Part shown: piece by piece, positions 34,190 to 44,180 of the stretch | How positions within the stretch are numbered: the first letter of the stretch is position 1 | Layout: every line of letters begins with the position of its first letter | Notes under the pieces: generated by a model | Told to the model about the DNA's origin: nothing | The model's input: only the letters and a program-made list of their open reading frames with translations | The model's database searches: none | DNA from: Strix aluco | Taxonomy: Eukaryota > Chordata > Aves > Strigiformes > Strigidae | NCBI RefSeq assembly: GCF_031877795.1 | Contig: NC_133955.1 | Coordinates: 1,612,001 to 1,676,000 of the forward strand | Length of the DNA: 64,000 nucleotides | Direction: 5' to 3' | Made by a program: the position numbers and the translations under genes

Positions 34190-34306
34190 TCGGCACCAGC
34201 CTCCCCGGGCCCATGAGCAGTGGCTAGCGGCCGGGCAGGGTGCACTTCGTCTCCCCTCGCTGCTCTCTGGATTAGCTGCCCCCCCCCAGGATTGCCATCG
34301 CAGAAG
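34190..34306 (+). other. ELF3: ELF3 non-coding exon 1 (predicted)
   Basis: Start inferred from the TATA box; end chosen at the donor-like CAGAAG|gtacca (34307). It carries a four-codon upstream ORF, ATG at 34213 to TAG at 34227 (MSSG). Human ELF3 also begins with a non-coding exon as I recall. The donor is a guess among GT sites. Confidence 0.5.
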
Positions 34307-35091
34307 GTACCAAAGCTTTTTCGTCCGGGGCCTGTTGATGTCCGCCAGCCCAGGACGGCTGCTTTGCTCCCCTCCCTGTGCATCTTTGCTCTCACCGGGG
34401 GATGCGCTTGGTCGTTCCTCACTGCGCGCCTGTTCTCGCACCGCAGCTGCGCACCCTTTCAGGGGCCCAGCGAGACAGCCGTCTGGAGGCCCTCCCTCGC
34501 TCCAGCCCCCAGGTTTTGTCAAGCGAACAGCAAGATTTGGCTCTTCCACGAGGGCCAGGCAGGGACTTGGTCCCCTCCTGGCTGCAGAGTTACTGGGATG
34601 TGCTTCTTGCGACTGGTTGAGAGGACTGGAGCTGCCAGCGCCACAGTCCCTGCAGCGGGCGGTGGGGCAGCGGGTGTGCCAGCCCCAGCACTGCTGGCCG
34701 TGGGGCTGGGGAGTGCTCGGCGGCTGGGTGCCCTGCAACACCATTCTCTGCCAGCCACCCACTTGCTGTCCCTTTGTGTTGGCTGGTGAGGCCAGGCTGC
34801 TGGGGACTGGGGCTTCTCTGCAAGCACCTTGACGCTGTGTCCCCGGTTTGCTCCAGCTCAGCCTCCCTCGCTCCCGGCCCCCGGGGCGGTGGTGAGTCAG
34901 GCCCCAGCCCCGGCCGGCGGGTGCTGGGTAGGTGTTTCTGCAGAAGTGACCTGAGAGGTGACGATGGGTGGAGGGAGGGAGAGCCTGGCCTCACCCAGCC
35001 CAGCCCCAGGGATGCTGCAGGTGCTGCGGGCTCAGGTCCCCCGCCGCCTCCTCGGGCCGGGGCTCACTGTGGTCTCTTGGCACAGAGCTTG

Positions 35092-35254
35092 ATGGCGGGA
35101 TCTTGTGAGATCAGCAACATCTTCTCTAACTACATCAGCGCCATGTACCAGCCAGACGAGGCACAGCCGACCCTGGATGTGCTGGGACACCTTGAGGATG
35201 ACAGTGCCCTGGGGCTGAGCCTCCCCGCCAGCCAGCCCCCGGCACAGAGCACAG
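35092..35254 (+). CDS. ELF3: ELF3 exon 2, coding part: N-terminus
   Basis: Residues 1-54, [20 protein letters not shown] to SQPPAQST. The exon itself starts at 35086 after cacag, six bases before the ATG. The middle diverges from human as I recall it, while the first 19 residues are nearly the same. Confidence 0.95.
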
Positions 35255-38219
35255 GTAGGGCTGGGGGAGAGGTGGTGACTGCGCAGGGGAGGCAGCATGC
35301 AGGGCAGCAGCAAGGCAGTGCCGCTGGCTTGGGTGAGCACTGTAAGGTCCAGGTGCCACTGGGGCAGTTCAACAGCTTGCACCATGCCTCAGCTTCCCAA
35401 GGGGTGTGTTGGCTAAAAGGCTGCTGGAGGAGACCCTGAGTGGCACAAGGTGCAGCTTCTTGGATGCATATGGGGGATGAGGGACTCCTTGCCCTCCTCC
35501 TCAAGCACACCCCAGGGGATGGGCTGCCCGGGCTCACCAGGAGAGCATTTCGGAAGTACAGTCCTTGTGCCGGGGGTCTCCCTCTGCCAGTGGGACCGTC
35601 ATGGGATGGCCCCAGGGGAGGCACGGGGGAACACACCAGCAGAGCAGGGTGAATGCCAGCACAGAGGGGACAAATTGCACCAAAACCAGCACACGGCACA
35701 CAGCGTTGGCACGGCCGCCCTGTCCCTCAGCCCTGCTCTCTGTCTCTTGCAGACAAGCCGGAGTGGTTCAGTGAGCTCCCGTACTTCTGGACCAAGGTGC
35801 AGGTGCTGGAATGGATCAGCTACCACGTGGAGAAGAATAAGTACGATGCCAGCTCCATTGACTTCTCCTGCTGCAACATGGACGGGCACGCACTCTGCCA
35901 CTGCACCAGGGACCAGATGCGCCTCATTTTCGGGCCCCTGGGGGACGAGCTCTATGACCGCCTGCATGAGATCAGTGAGTGTCCCAAAGTCCCCTTCAGC
36001 TCCAGGCCTGGCAACTTGAAGCTTGAGGCTGGGACCTCCCCAGCCCAGGACCCCGTGCTTCCAGGGCACTGCAGAGGCTGCCCGGGGAAGGCTGCACTGG
36101 GAAGACTGTGCAGAGGGATGTGAGGGCACAGACCAGAGTCCAGGGCAGGGCTGGGCTCAGCTCCCAGTATGCACCATTCCCCTCCATACTGAATAAGCAT
36201 CGCTAATCCCAGTCCCCCCACCCCTGCAGCCTCTGATGAGCTGAACTGGATCATTGACTTGCTGGAAAAAGAGGATGCGACTTCCCAAGAGACCTTCCTG
36301 GACTCCAGCCACCTGGGTAAGAGAGAGGCTCCAGCCAAGCCTTTTCGCCAGGGACCACGTGCTGGGCAGGCTGGGCTAACCCCTTCTTCCCTTCTCTGCC
36401 CCTTCCAGAGCTGGGAAATCCCTGTGCCAAGGAATTCCTTGAGGACATGAAGCCCACAAACCCTTTCCTATCCACAGACTTCACCTGCTTGCCTGGTGCC
36501 ATGTCCCCAGGCAGCTCTGATGTCTCAGGTCAGTGTTTTGCCCTGCAACAAGCTCCCTTTGCTTGCCCTGATCTGGGAGATCAGTGGGGAACTGCCCCAC
36601 CACTAAGGGCAGGTTTGCAGCAGACTACCTGCAGGGCCTGGGGCAGGGGGGCAGGGGGGAACCCGGGGGAAGCATTTCCAGATTCCAGCGGATGGTGGCC
36701 CGAGCCCTGTCCCTTTGCCTCCTAGGGCCTGTGATGTCCCACAGCCCCAACTCCCAGGACTCCGGTGGAAGTGACCTCGACCTCGATCCAACAGAAGCAA
36801 AGCTTTTCCCTGATGGTGAGTTGTTGGCTTCCCACTGGGAGCTGGGAAAGGAGGGCTTGCTCCCAGGCACTTCCAGCAACTGCAGAGAACATCCTGTCTG
36901 GCAGTGATTTAGGGACAACACCCGAACACCCATCCCCATGCTGTCAAGGAGGGGGGGGCGTTGATTTTCTGTGCACCGTGGGTCTGTTTCTCTCTGTTGA
37001 ACATGGCAATGGTGCAGGCTCTGGGGCAGAGCTGGGGTAGGCAGGGCAGCAGGGAGCTTGGTGGGAAGGGGTAAGTGGTAGGGTGAAGGCTGCAGCCAGA
37101 GATCCTGGGCACTGAAAGCTGTGTTTTCAGTTTTGATCTCAGCTGGTGATGATACTGGGGATGTTGGGGATGCAAAGAAGCAGCAAGGTTTGGGGAACAA
37201 ACAGCATGCTGCTGCCCTAAGCGTGGTGGCACGGATGAGGGTGGGATGAGGCTGGAGGGAATGGGGAGACCTTGCTCACAGGGGGATCATTCGCTGGTAC
37301 CTGGGCCTCAAAAGAGGGTGCAGCCCCTGATCTCTCCCCATGCCCCAGCCAGCTCTCCCCTGTGCTGCTCCTGAGGTCAACATCTCTGTGCCCAGGGAGA
37401 GGGGAGCTGCAACCCAGCAGGCTCGGCAGACCATAACATGTCCCCTTGTCTGTGTGCACAGATGGCTTTGCAGGGAGCAAGAAAGGGGACAGCAAACATG
37501 GCAAGCGGAAACGGGGACGGCCCCGAAAACTCAGCAAGGAGAGCAGAGACTGCCTGGAGAGCCGGAAGAGCAAGCACTGTACGTGGACCCTCCAGCCCAG
37601 GAGCGGGGACTGCCTCCACCAGCTTGGCTCCGTGGTGGGGAAATGGGAGGAAGGGCCATGTCCACTGGCCATGCCCCTTGGCAGGGGGGTTTAGGGAGGT
37701 CCAAAGTGCAGGGACCCACAGCATCTTCCCTGCTATACAGCTTGCTTTCCTCTTCCAGCCCCAAGAGGTACCCACCTGTGGGAGTTCATCCGAGACATCC
37801 TGATCCACCCCGAGCTGAACGAGGGGCTGATGAAGTGGGAGGACCGACGGGAGGGCGTTTTCAAGTTCCTGCGCTCAGAGGCGGTTGCTCAGCTCTGGGG
37901 GCAGAAGAAGAAAAACAGCAGCATGACCTATGAGAAGCTGAGCCGAGCCATGCGGTAAGTGCCCTCCCCTGCCCCCAAAGGGGACCTGCCCCACAGGGCT
38001 GGGTCAGACCCACCAGGGCTCACCCTCAATCCCCCACAGCAGCTCCCCAGCATGTGGGGCTGCATCCAGAGCCCTGATTCCACCTCCAACTCCTCCAGAT
38101 ATTATTACAAACGAGAGATCCTGGAGAGAGTCGATGGGCGACGGCTGGTGTACAAGTTTGGGAAGAACTCCAGTGGCTGGAAGGAGGAAGAGGTGCTCAA
38201 CCGGAACAAGGAGCTGTAG
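35092..38219 (+). CDS. ELF3: ELF3 epithelium-specific ETS transcription factor, 8 coding exons
   Basis: Nuclear transcription factor of epithelia (ESE-1, ESX) that binds GGAA sites and drives differentiation and inflammatory genes. Eight GT-AG exons join in one frame to exactly 371 residues, the human length. Order: [14 protein letters not shown] start; Pointed domain (about 55-128); acidic and Ser-rich middle (about 129-227, with [18 protein letters not shown]); AT-hook RGRPR (245-249); ETS domain (about 270-360) with [18 protein letters not shown] and recognition helix Arg329 and Arg332 before YYY. The ATG at 35092 is chosen by homology; its -3 base is T, a weak context, but +4 is G. The AT-hook plus ETS pairing separates ELF3 from ELF5 and EHF. 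Confidence 0.98.
35753..35974 (+). CDS. ELF3: ELF3 exon 3: Pointed (PNT/SAM) domain
   Basis: Residues 55-128, [20 protein letters not shown], then [20 protein letters not shown] and [17 protein letters not shown]. One exon encodes the whole domain, a protein-interaction and activation module in ESE factors. Confidence 0.97.
36230..36316 (+). CDS. ELF3: ELF3 exon 4: linker
   Basis: Residues 129-157, [20 protein letters not shown] then ETFLDSSHL. DELxWIIxLLEK is an acidic-hydrophobic segment matching the ELF3 transactivation region. Confidence 0.96.
36409..36528 (+). CDS. ELF3: ELF3 exon 5: linker
   Basis: Residues 158-197, [20 protein letters not shown] to [20 protein letters not shown] is shared with human ELF3; the rest is less conserved. 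Confidence 0.94.
36726..36815 (+). CDS. ELF3: ELF3 exon 6: Ser/Asp-rich region
   Basis: Residues 198-227, [20 protein letters not shown] then DPTEAKLFP. SGGSDxDLDPT is the conserved core of the Ser- and Asp-rich domain. Ends with one base of Asp228. Confidence 0.96.
37462..37578 (+). CDS. ELF3: ELF3 exon 7: AT-hook
   Basis: Residues 228-266, [20 protein letters not shown] then [19 protein letters not shown]. The RGRPR core (245-249) inside a basic run is a classic AT-hook and nuclear localisation segment. Confidence 0.97.
37759..37954 (+). CDS. ELF3: ELF3 exon 8: ETS domain, main part
   Basis: Residues 267-331, [20 protein letters not shown] to [10 protein letters not shown]. Holds the ETS tryptophans and most of the recognition helix. 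The donor CG|gtaagt splits Arg332, one of the two base-contacting arginines. Confidence 0.98.
38099..38219 (+). CDS. ELF3: ELF3 exon 9: ETS domain end and stop
   Basis: Residues 332-371, [20 protein letters not shown] then [22 protein letters not shown] at 38217-38219. The tail beyond EEEVL differs slightly from human as I recall it. Confidence 0.98.
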
Positions 38220-39190
38220 GACATCTGGATGAGCCAGGGACTGACAAGCCCCTTGGGGCCAGCCCCAAGCTGGGCTCCTTGGCAAGAAACTTTGCCTGCA
38301 GCTGTATCTGGAAGCTGATGCCCTGTGCAGCGTGTGAAATGCTGACCCTTGCATGGGCACACTCGTGCGTGATGGTGACTGCCGTCACAGAGCTGTTTAA
38401 AGCTAATATTTTGGCTCCAGTAGGTTATTGTAAACCATTATTTCCCTCGCTGGATTTGTACCTCCGACTGGAGTCGCAGTGACTTTGGCTGTTTCAAAGC
38501 CTGGACAAACAGAAAGGGGAAGAGAAGTTCGACTGGCAGCTGGCACGGCAGGGAGAGCCCAGCAGGTCTCCTGCTGTCACCCACCTACTGCCTGGGCAGA
38601 GGGGCAGCACCACCGTCTCACCTGTGATCGGACGGACCTTGTCCCAGCTATGGGGTCCTCCCCTGTCACTGCTTGCACCGTGCTGAAGGTGCCCACCGTC
38701 CTGTTTGCTCTGCGTGCGATGGGTGAGCCCCCCCCATGCAGCAGCTTCTCAGTTTGGCACCTGCTGAGAGAAGACGGGAACATTGTGGAGCTTCACCTGG
38801 CCCTGGAGAGCCCTCAGGGGGGAGGGGACCAGGGACAGCAGGACCGCTCTGCATTTCCAGCCCAGCTGCCTGTATCTGAAAACAGGCCTTTTCCCCAAAA
38901 GTAGCTTCTAATTTATGTAAGACCAAAAAAAACCACAGAATGAATGTACAGATATATTTTTTCATTTGTAAGATGTTCCCGTGTGAGAATGTGCATTGTA
39001 GGGCACGCACGTGTCTCATAGCAGGTGGTGATGCTCAGCTGGACTGAAGCAGTGTCACAGGGGCACAGACTGGCTCTGTGTCAGCCACAGGAGGGGGATG
39101 CCAGCCCAGCCACGCACCCAGCAGGTGCATGTGGTTTCCTCCTTTTCAAATGGGAACATAAGAGGAATAAATTGTTGTTTGGTTGGGTTT
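38220..39190 (+). other. ELF3: ELF3 3' UTR
   Basis: Roughly 970 bases from the stop to just after the AATAAA. Mostly GC-rich, with a T/A-rich stretch at 38945-38975 (gatatattttttcatttg) near a run of eight A (38925-38932). No ORF of note. Confidence 0.85.
39166..39171 (+). terminator. ELF3: ELF3 poly(A) signal
   Basis: AATAAA followed directly by a G/T-rich stretch (ttgttgtttggttgggtttt), a strong downstream element. The transcript end is expected near 39185-39195. Confidence 0.9.
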
Positions 39191-40982
39191 TTTGTACCTC
39201 CTGTCATTTTGCTTGTTCTTAAAGACATAGTGGGGACCAAACTCATGCGGGAACCCCATCTGCTACCATCCCTCCTGCCTGCTGTGGCCTGGACTTGCCT
39301 GGTCATCCTGGTACGGGGTCACAGGATCTTCCTTTGGATGAGGTGGGCTGCTTGTCCCTGGGCTGGTGGGAGTGAGGTCTGGAGGCCTTGTCTCAAAGCC
39401 AGCCATGCAGGGGCATCTTACACCCACTCTCAAACCCTGGTCCTCCTGAGGACCCTCCAGAAATTCAGCCATGGCACTCATCTTTGCAGGAGGGTTTTCC
39501 TGGAGCACCAGCTCCAAGCCAGAAGCAAATTCCTGGTCCCAGAGCCCAGTCTGCTGTGGTCTGGTGGGGGCAGGTCTCTCAGCTCCTTCCACATTAAGGT
39601 CCCCAGACTGGCTGGGGATCACAGGCTGCGGTAGGACCTCCAGCCCCCGTCTGGCCAGTGCTCTCTTCTGAGGCGTGAAGGGACATAAAGAAATAGCACA
39701 GTCACTACAATATGTTTAAGGCTTGCTCATCTTCCAGTCTGGCTATTTGGGAGCCTCTCCTAGGACCTGGGTGCCTCTCAAAGACCACATCTTCAGGAGG
39801 GGGGACTGCTAAGGCCTGACAGTGTGGACAGCCCAAACACACCATCTGCCCCTTCTTGCTCAACAGCAACACCAGACTTCCCCAGCTAGCCCAGCCATGA
39901 GGAGGCAGGGAGGGTGCCCCAGGGGTGCTGGGAGGATACCTCTGACCCACAGGATGTCTGTGGGGTTGCAAGAGGGAATTCATGGGGTTGGGGGCCAAGC
40001 AGGTGCTCAGGTATGTTCCTACCATGAGCTTGGCAAGCAGTGGTCCATGCATCGCTCCCAGTTGGCATGCATCACCTGCATTTCATGACGAGTCTTTCTC
40101 AATGCTGCTGGGCACCAGAGGGTCTTGTTGCCACCCCAACCTCTTGCTGGTGTACAGGACCCTGCTGAATGTGGCCATGCAGGGGGAGCACTGCTCAGCT
40201 CCTATTCATGCTCTGAGCTGGGAGTTTGACCAGGTCTGGGATGCCCAGGCTAAAGCAATGCCATATCCTTCTGGAGTGACTAAGGAGGGGAGCCAGCCCA
40301 CCAGTGGTGGGGGTGAGGGGAGTTTTTGGAATGCCCCTAGGCAATAAGGGTGCCTTGCAAAGCCTGAGATGATTTTTTGGCAGGAGGACCCAGGTATTGT
40401 TCCCTGACTGCCCTTCATTAGTGCCGGAGACATGGTGCAGTTAACAATCACCCATCCCACACTTGCAAGAGTGACCTGATGCAAAAGAGAGAAATAGAAG
40501 TCCTTCAAAGCAAGGTCTCACATGGACCATCTGTGCTGTCTCCCCTGAGCTGTCCTGGCTGCAACAGCTGGAATTACCCACAGTCTGCCTGGCCCCAACT
40601 TGAGGGTGAGGCTGGTGGCTTAGAGCATCCCCACTGCCGAGCCACTATGCTGCTGGGGGAAGCCCAGGCTCCTGCTTCACCAGGATGTGGATAACAAGAG
40701 ATGGGTCCAAGGGCTGGGGGAACCACAGACCCTGCTTCAAGTCTCCCATCTTGCTTTCAAACTCCCAGTGGCCATGGCCCTGGGCACCCTACTTCTCTGC
40801 CAGCAGCACCCAAGTTGTGGACTTAGTGGAGGCTGAAGGACCTCCTGGAGACGCTGCAGTAGCATCAAGGGCATGGCCCCCTTGCCTTGCCATGGGCCAG
40901 ATCCAACCTCTTCTGGGTTCAACTGCTGTTTATATGAGGAGTTGCCTTGCTGGTCCAGCTGGGATGCCTGGTCTCCTGTGGT

Positions 40983-41000
40983 CATGCCATGCCATGCCAT
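40983..41000. repeat. CATGC pentamer tandem repeat
   Basis: Three copies of CATGC and a partial fourth in a row; a related CCATGC follows at about 41006-41011. Confidence 0.8.
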
Positions 41001-42048
41001 CCCTTGCCATGCTCACCCTTGCAATTCAGCAAGACATAAGAGGGGGTCTGCAGTCATGCAGAATCCCAGGGATGACAAAATCATATGGAAGACCTCCATC
41101 TCTTGCCTTCTAGTGTGCTGGGATGAAGTTGTACTGCTCCCAGATCCACCTGCTGAGATAAGGCCATCAAGGTTGCCCTGTGGTGCAAGAAGAGGTCCCA
41201 GTCCCTGGGTGTGAACCAGGAGCTAGTCCGTGGTCTGGGCTGCAGCCAGATCTCCGTCACGTTCCTTGCATAACCTTCCCCAGGGAACAGGTTTTCCCAG
41301 CTGGCGTCTGCTGGCTCCAGCGGGTGGAGAGTGCTCCAGGTCCATCCCCGACCTCCTGGAGCTGCTGCAAGGAGCAGGCTGGACCTGGACAGCTGGCAGG
41401 AGGGACAAGGCCCAGGTTCTCAGGCTGCCCATGGAAGAAGCATATGTGGCAGGGGGCTGGGAGAGTGCTTGGTGGCAATCAGCATGTCCAGGGAGAGGAC
41501 ACTGAGCAGGACAAGCCTAGGTCTCACAGGAGTGGTCTGTTCTTCTGGCTGCTGTGCTTCCAACTTTGGGGTTGTGGGCGAGGTGTTTATTCTTCATCAA
41601 TAGATAAACCTGGCAGGTTGGCAGGGAGAGGGGAGCACTTTGTCACGCAGCCTGCTGCCCTGCCAAGCGCACCTTGTTTGCTCAAGCAGTTTAATTTCTT
41701 TCTCGCTGTGGTTTGTGTTACTTAACTGGCCTGGGACAATGTTTAACCAGCTCCGGCAGCAGCAGGGAACCTGTCTGCCTCTTCTCCCATGCCCCTGGTG
41801 TTCCCAGCACCCGCTACTACCACCCCACTGCCATTGCCAAGTGGGGGGCACACCAGCTGGGAGGCTTGGGGCAGAGGTGTGCAGTCCATAGACCCCTCAG
41901 CTGTATGGGCACCCTGGGCCAGAGGAGGAGAAAGAGGTAGGGGTGTGCAGGCATGGGCTGGGGGACCAGATCCTGCAGCCTTCCATGGAGTCTGCGTGGG
42001 TCTGTGGCACGAAGAGCCAGGGAGGGCTGAAGGAGGGCAAGCAAGGCC

Positions 42049-42089
42049 AGACACACACACATGCACATGTGCACACGTCGACACACACT
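42049..42089. repeat. CA-rich microsatellite
   Basis: Impure (CA)n with interruptions (acacacacacatgcacatg, then cacacgtcgacacacac). Confidence 0.8.
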
Positions 42090-42425
42090 CAGGGTAACCC
42101 CTACAGTGACCTCCAGGCCTGTATTAAGCCAATCCAGCAGAGCCTCCCAGCATGCTGGCACAAAAAAGAGATGATTTAATTGGTTTTTTAATCTCCCTGA
42201 AGGTGCCTGGATTTTATGGCTGTGGCAAGTGATAATAGAAAATGGAGAAAAAGAGGATTTTCTTCAAAAACAACCTCCCTTAAGACACATACACTGGGGT
42301 CTGCTGGGGGACTTTCCCCACTGGGTGATCCCAGGCTGAACATATTTCTGGTACACAGTTCCCATGGAAATATTTTGGTCGCCTTTCAAGTCTGAGCATT
42401 AAAGTGGGTTTTCTGTCCCTCAAGA

Positions 42426-42439
42426 CCCCCCCCCCCCCC
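42426..42439. repeat. Poly-C run
   Basis: Fourteen consecutive C, a likely slippage-prone and hard-to-sequence site. Confidence 0.9.
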
Positions 42440-44180
42440 TTCAGGGACACAGGGGCCATTGCTGATCCCTGGTCCCAGTTAGGGAAGAGGAGGGCAGTTT
42501 GCCCTGGCCAGTGCTTGTCTGTGACCCGTGGACCCAAAGAAAGCTGCTGCAGCTGAAACGTGTCAAACATGGGAGCAGAGAAATGGGGCAAGGGGAGAGG
42601 TTTTGACTGGGCCAGCAAGAAGGTGTCCAATATCCCACATGTCAGATCATGAACTGCCCCTGAGCACAACAGCATGACCTGATTTTCCAGCTGAGCAGGA
42701 CTGTGGCCATCCTTGCAGCGGACCAGGCTGGACAGGAATGGGGTGGGAACAGGGGCAGCCTGCAGGAGGCAGAGACCACCTCCCTGGGATGCCCCACTCT
42801 CCCTTACACTCCCACTGCCTTTTCTTCAAGCTCCCTGCTGTCCCTACGGGCTTTCACCCTTTCTTACCCTCCTGCCTCTGGCTCAGTACAGTGGGGGACC
42901 ACGACTGAACCCCCTACTGGGAGTGACTGGGGATGTGGGGTCCCAGCTGCCTTCCCACTGTCCTGTGTAAGGGAGCTCCCAGTAGCACAAGAATGGAGAC
43001 TAGCCCTAGTTTCACAGAGAGGGCAGGAAGACAGAGCCCAGGTCTGGGATCAAGGCAGCACCTGACCCAAAAGGAAGGTTGACTCAAAATATCCAGTGTC
43101 TTCTTTCCTCAGGGGAAACATTTCTTTGGTTGGACATTTCTTTGCTGTGTTTCTCCCTGGGGTACCTGGTCAAGGTGGGAATCAGCCCTTCAGACTCTGG
43201 GAAGAAGCTTACAGAAAGAAAGAAAGGTGTGTGAATTTTTGGGTCTGGTCCTCCTAAAAACATCCAGGTGGAAAAAGTCTTGGAAGCCTGTGGGAGACAT
43301 TTATTGCAGCATTGTTCTGCAGCTGTTACAAGAAACCCTCTCCCTGCTGGATTTCACCTGGCACTGACCTTGCCAGTCCCTGACCAGCCCCAGGTTTGCT
43401 TCATGCCACCCAGGCTAATATATCCCAGGTTTCAGGACTGCCTGTACCTGGAGGAGGTGTGCAGGATTTGACATGGACAAAACCAGGATCCAGAGTACCC
43501 AGAGTCTGCCATGGAAGTTGTTAGAGAGCAAAAGTGTCAGGCAGTTTGGACTGCCCAACTGTTTTGGGTGCTTTTCCAACAGTGGGCCAGATTAACAATC
43601 AGCTGGCATAAATATGCCTGGAGAAGCATCCTCCTGGTGGGGCAGCCCATCTGCAGACCCCTGAGTGGGCCTGTGAGCAGCTGAGGTTAGTGCACAGGGG
43701 TGGCAGAGCAGGGCAGCCACGGTCACAGGAGGGGCTGTGCTCTGTGGACAGACGTCCACTGAGCTGGGAACAAGGTACACCTTGAGGACCAAGGGCATTG
43801 CATGGGAAGGGATCTCTGCATTTATGGGGGGAGTGAAGGATGCGTGGCAGGTTGCGGTCCTGGGAGGGGTCTTGTGGATGGAGCTTTAGGGGATGTGCTG
43901 GGGGCAGGAAGGCGAATGCTGCTGGGGGACATGCTGTAAGAGATGGGGGTGTTCTGTACCTTCTGGAAGCTGAGTAATATGAGGGGAGGGTTGTTGCTCA
44001 GGTGTGATAGGGAGGGCAGAGTTATTGCCCAGGGGATATATATCTATAGAAGCTGGGAAGGATAGTGCTGCCAGGGGTTTGTAGCAGGGTGCTGTCACGG
44101 CAGGCTCAAGCCCAGCCTGGTTTCAGGGCTGGGCAGGCATGCCCGGGGCTGGGCAGGCCCCCCAGGGCTGCGTCCCTCTT

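Larger units (their letters stand above)
39191..44180. other. Gene-free DNA downstream of ELF3
   Basis: No coding gene recognised. Contains a CATGC tandem (40983-41000), an AT-rich motif cluster (41674-41750), a short CA-rich microsatellite (42049-42089), an AT-rich block (42165-42260) and a 14-nt C run (42426-42439). Sporadic ORFs show no domain. Confidence 0.7.
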
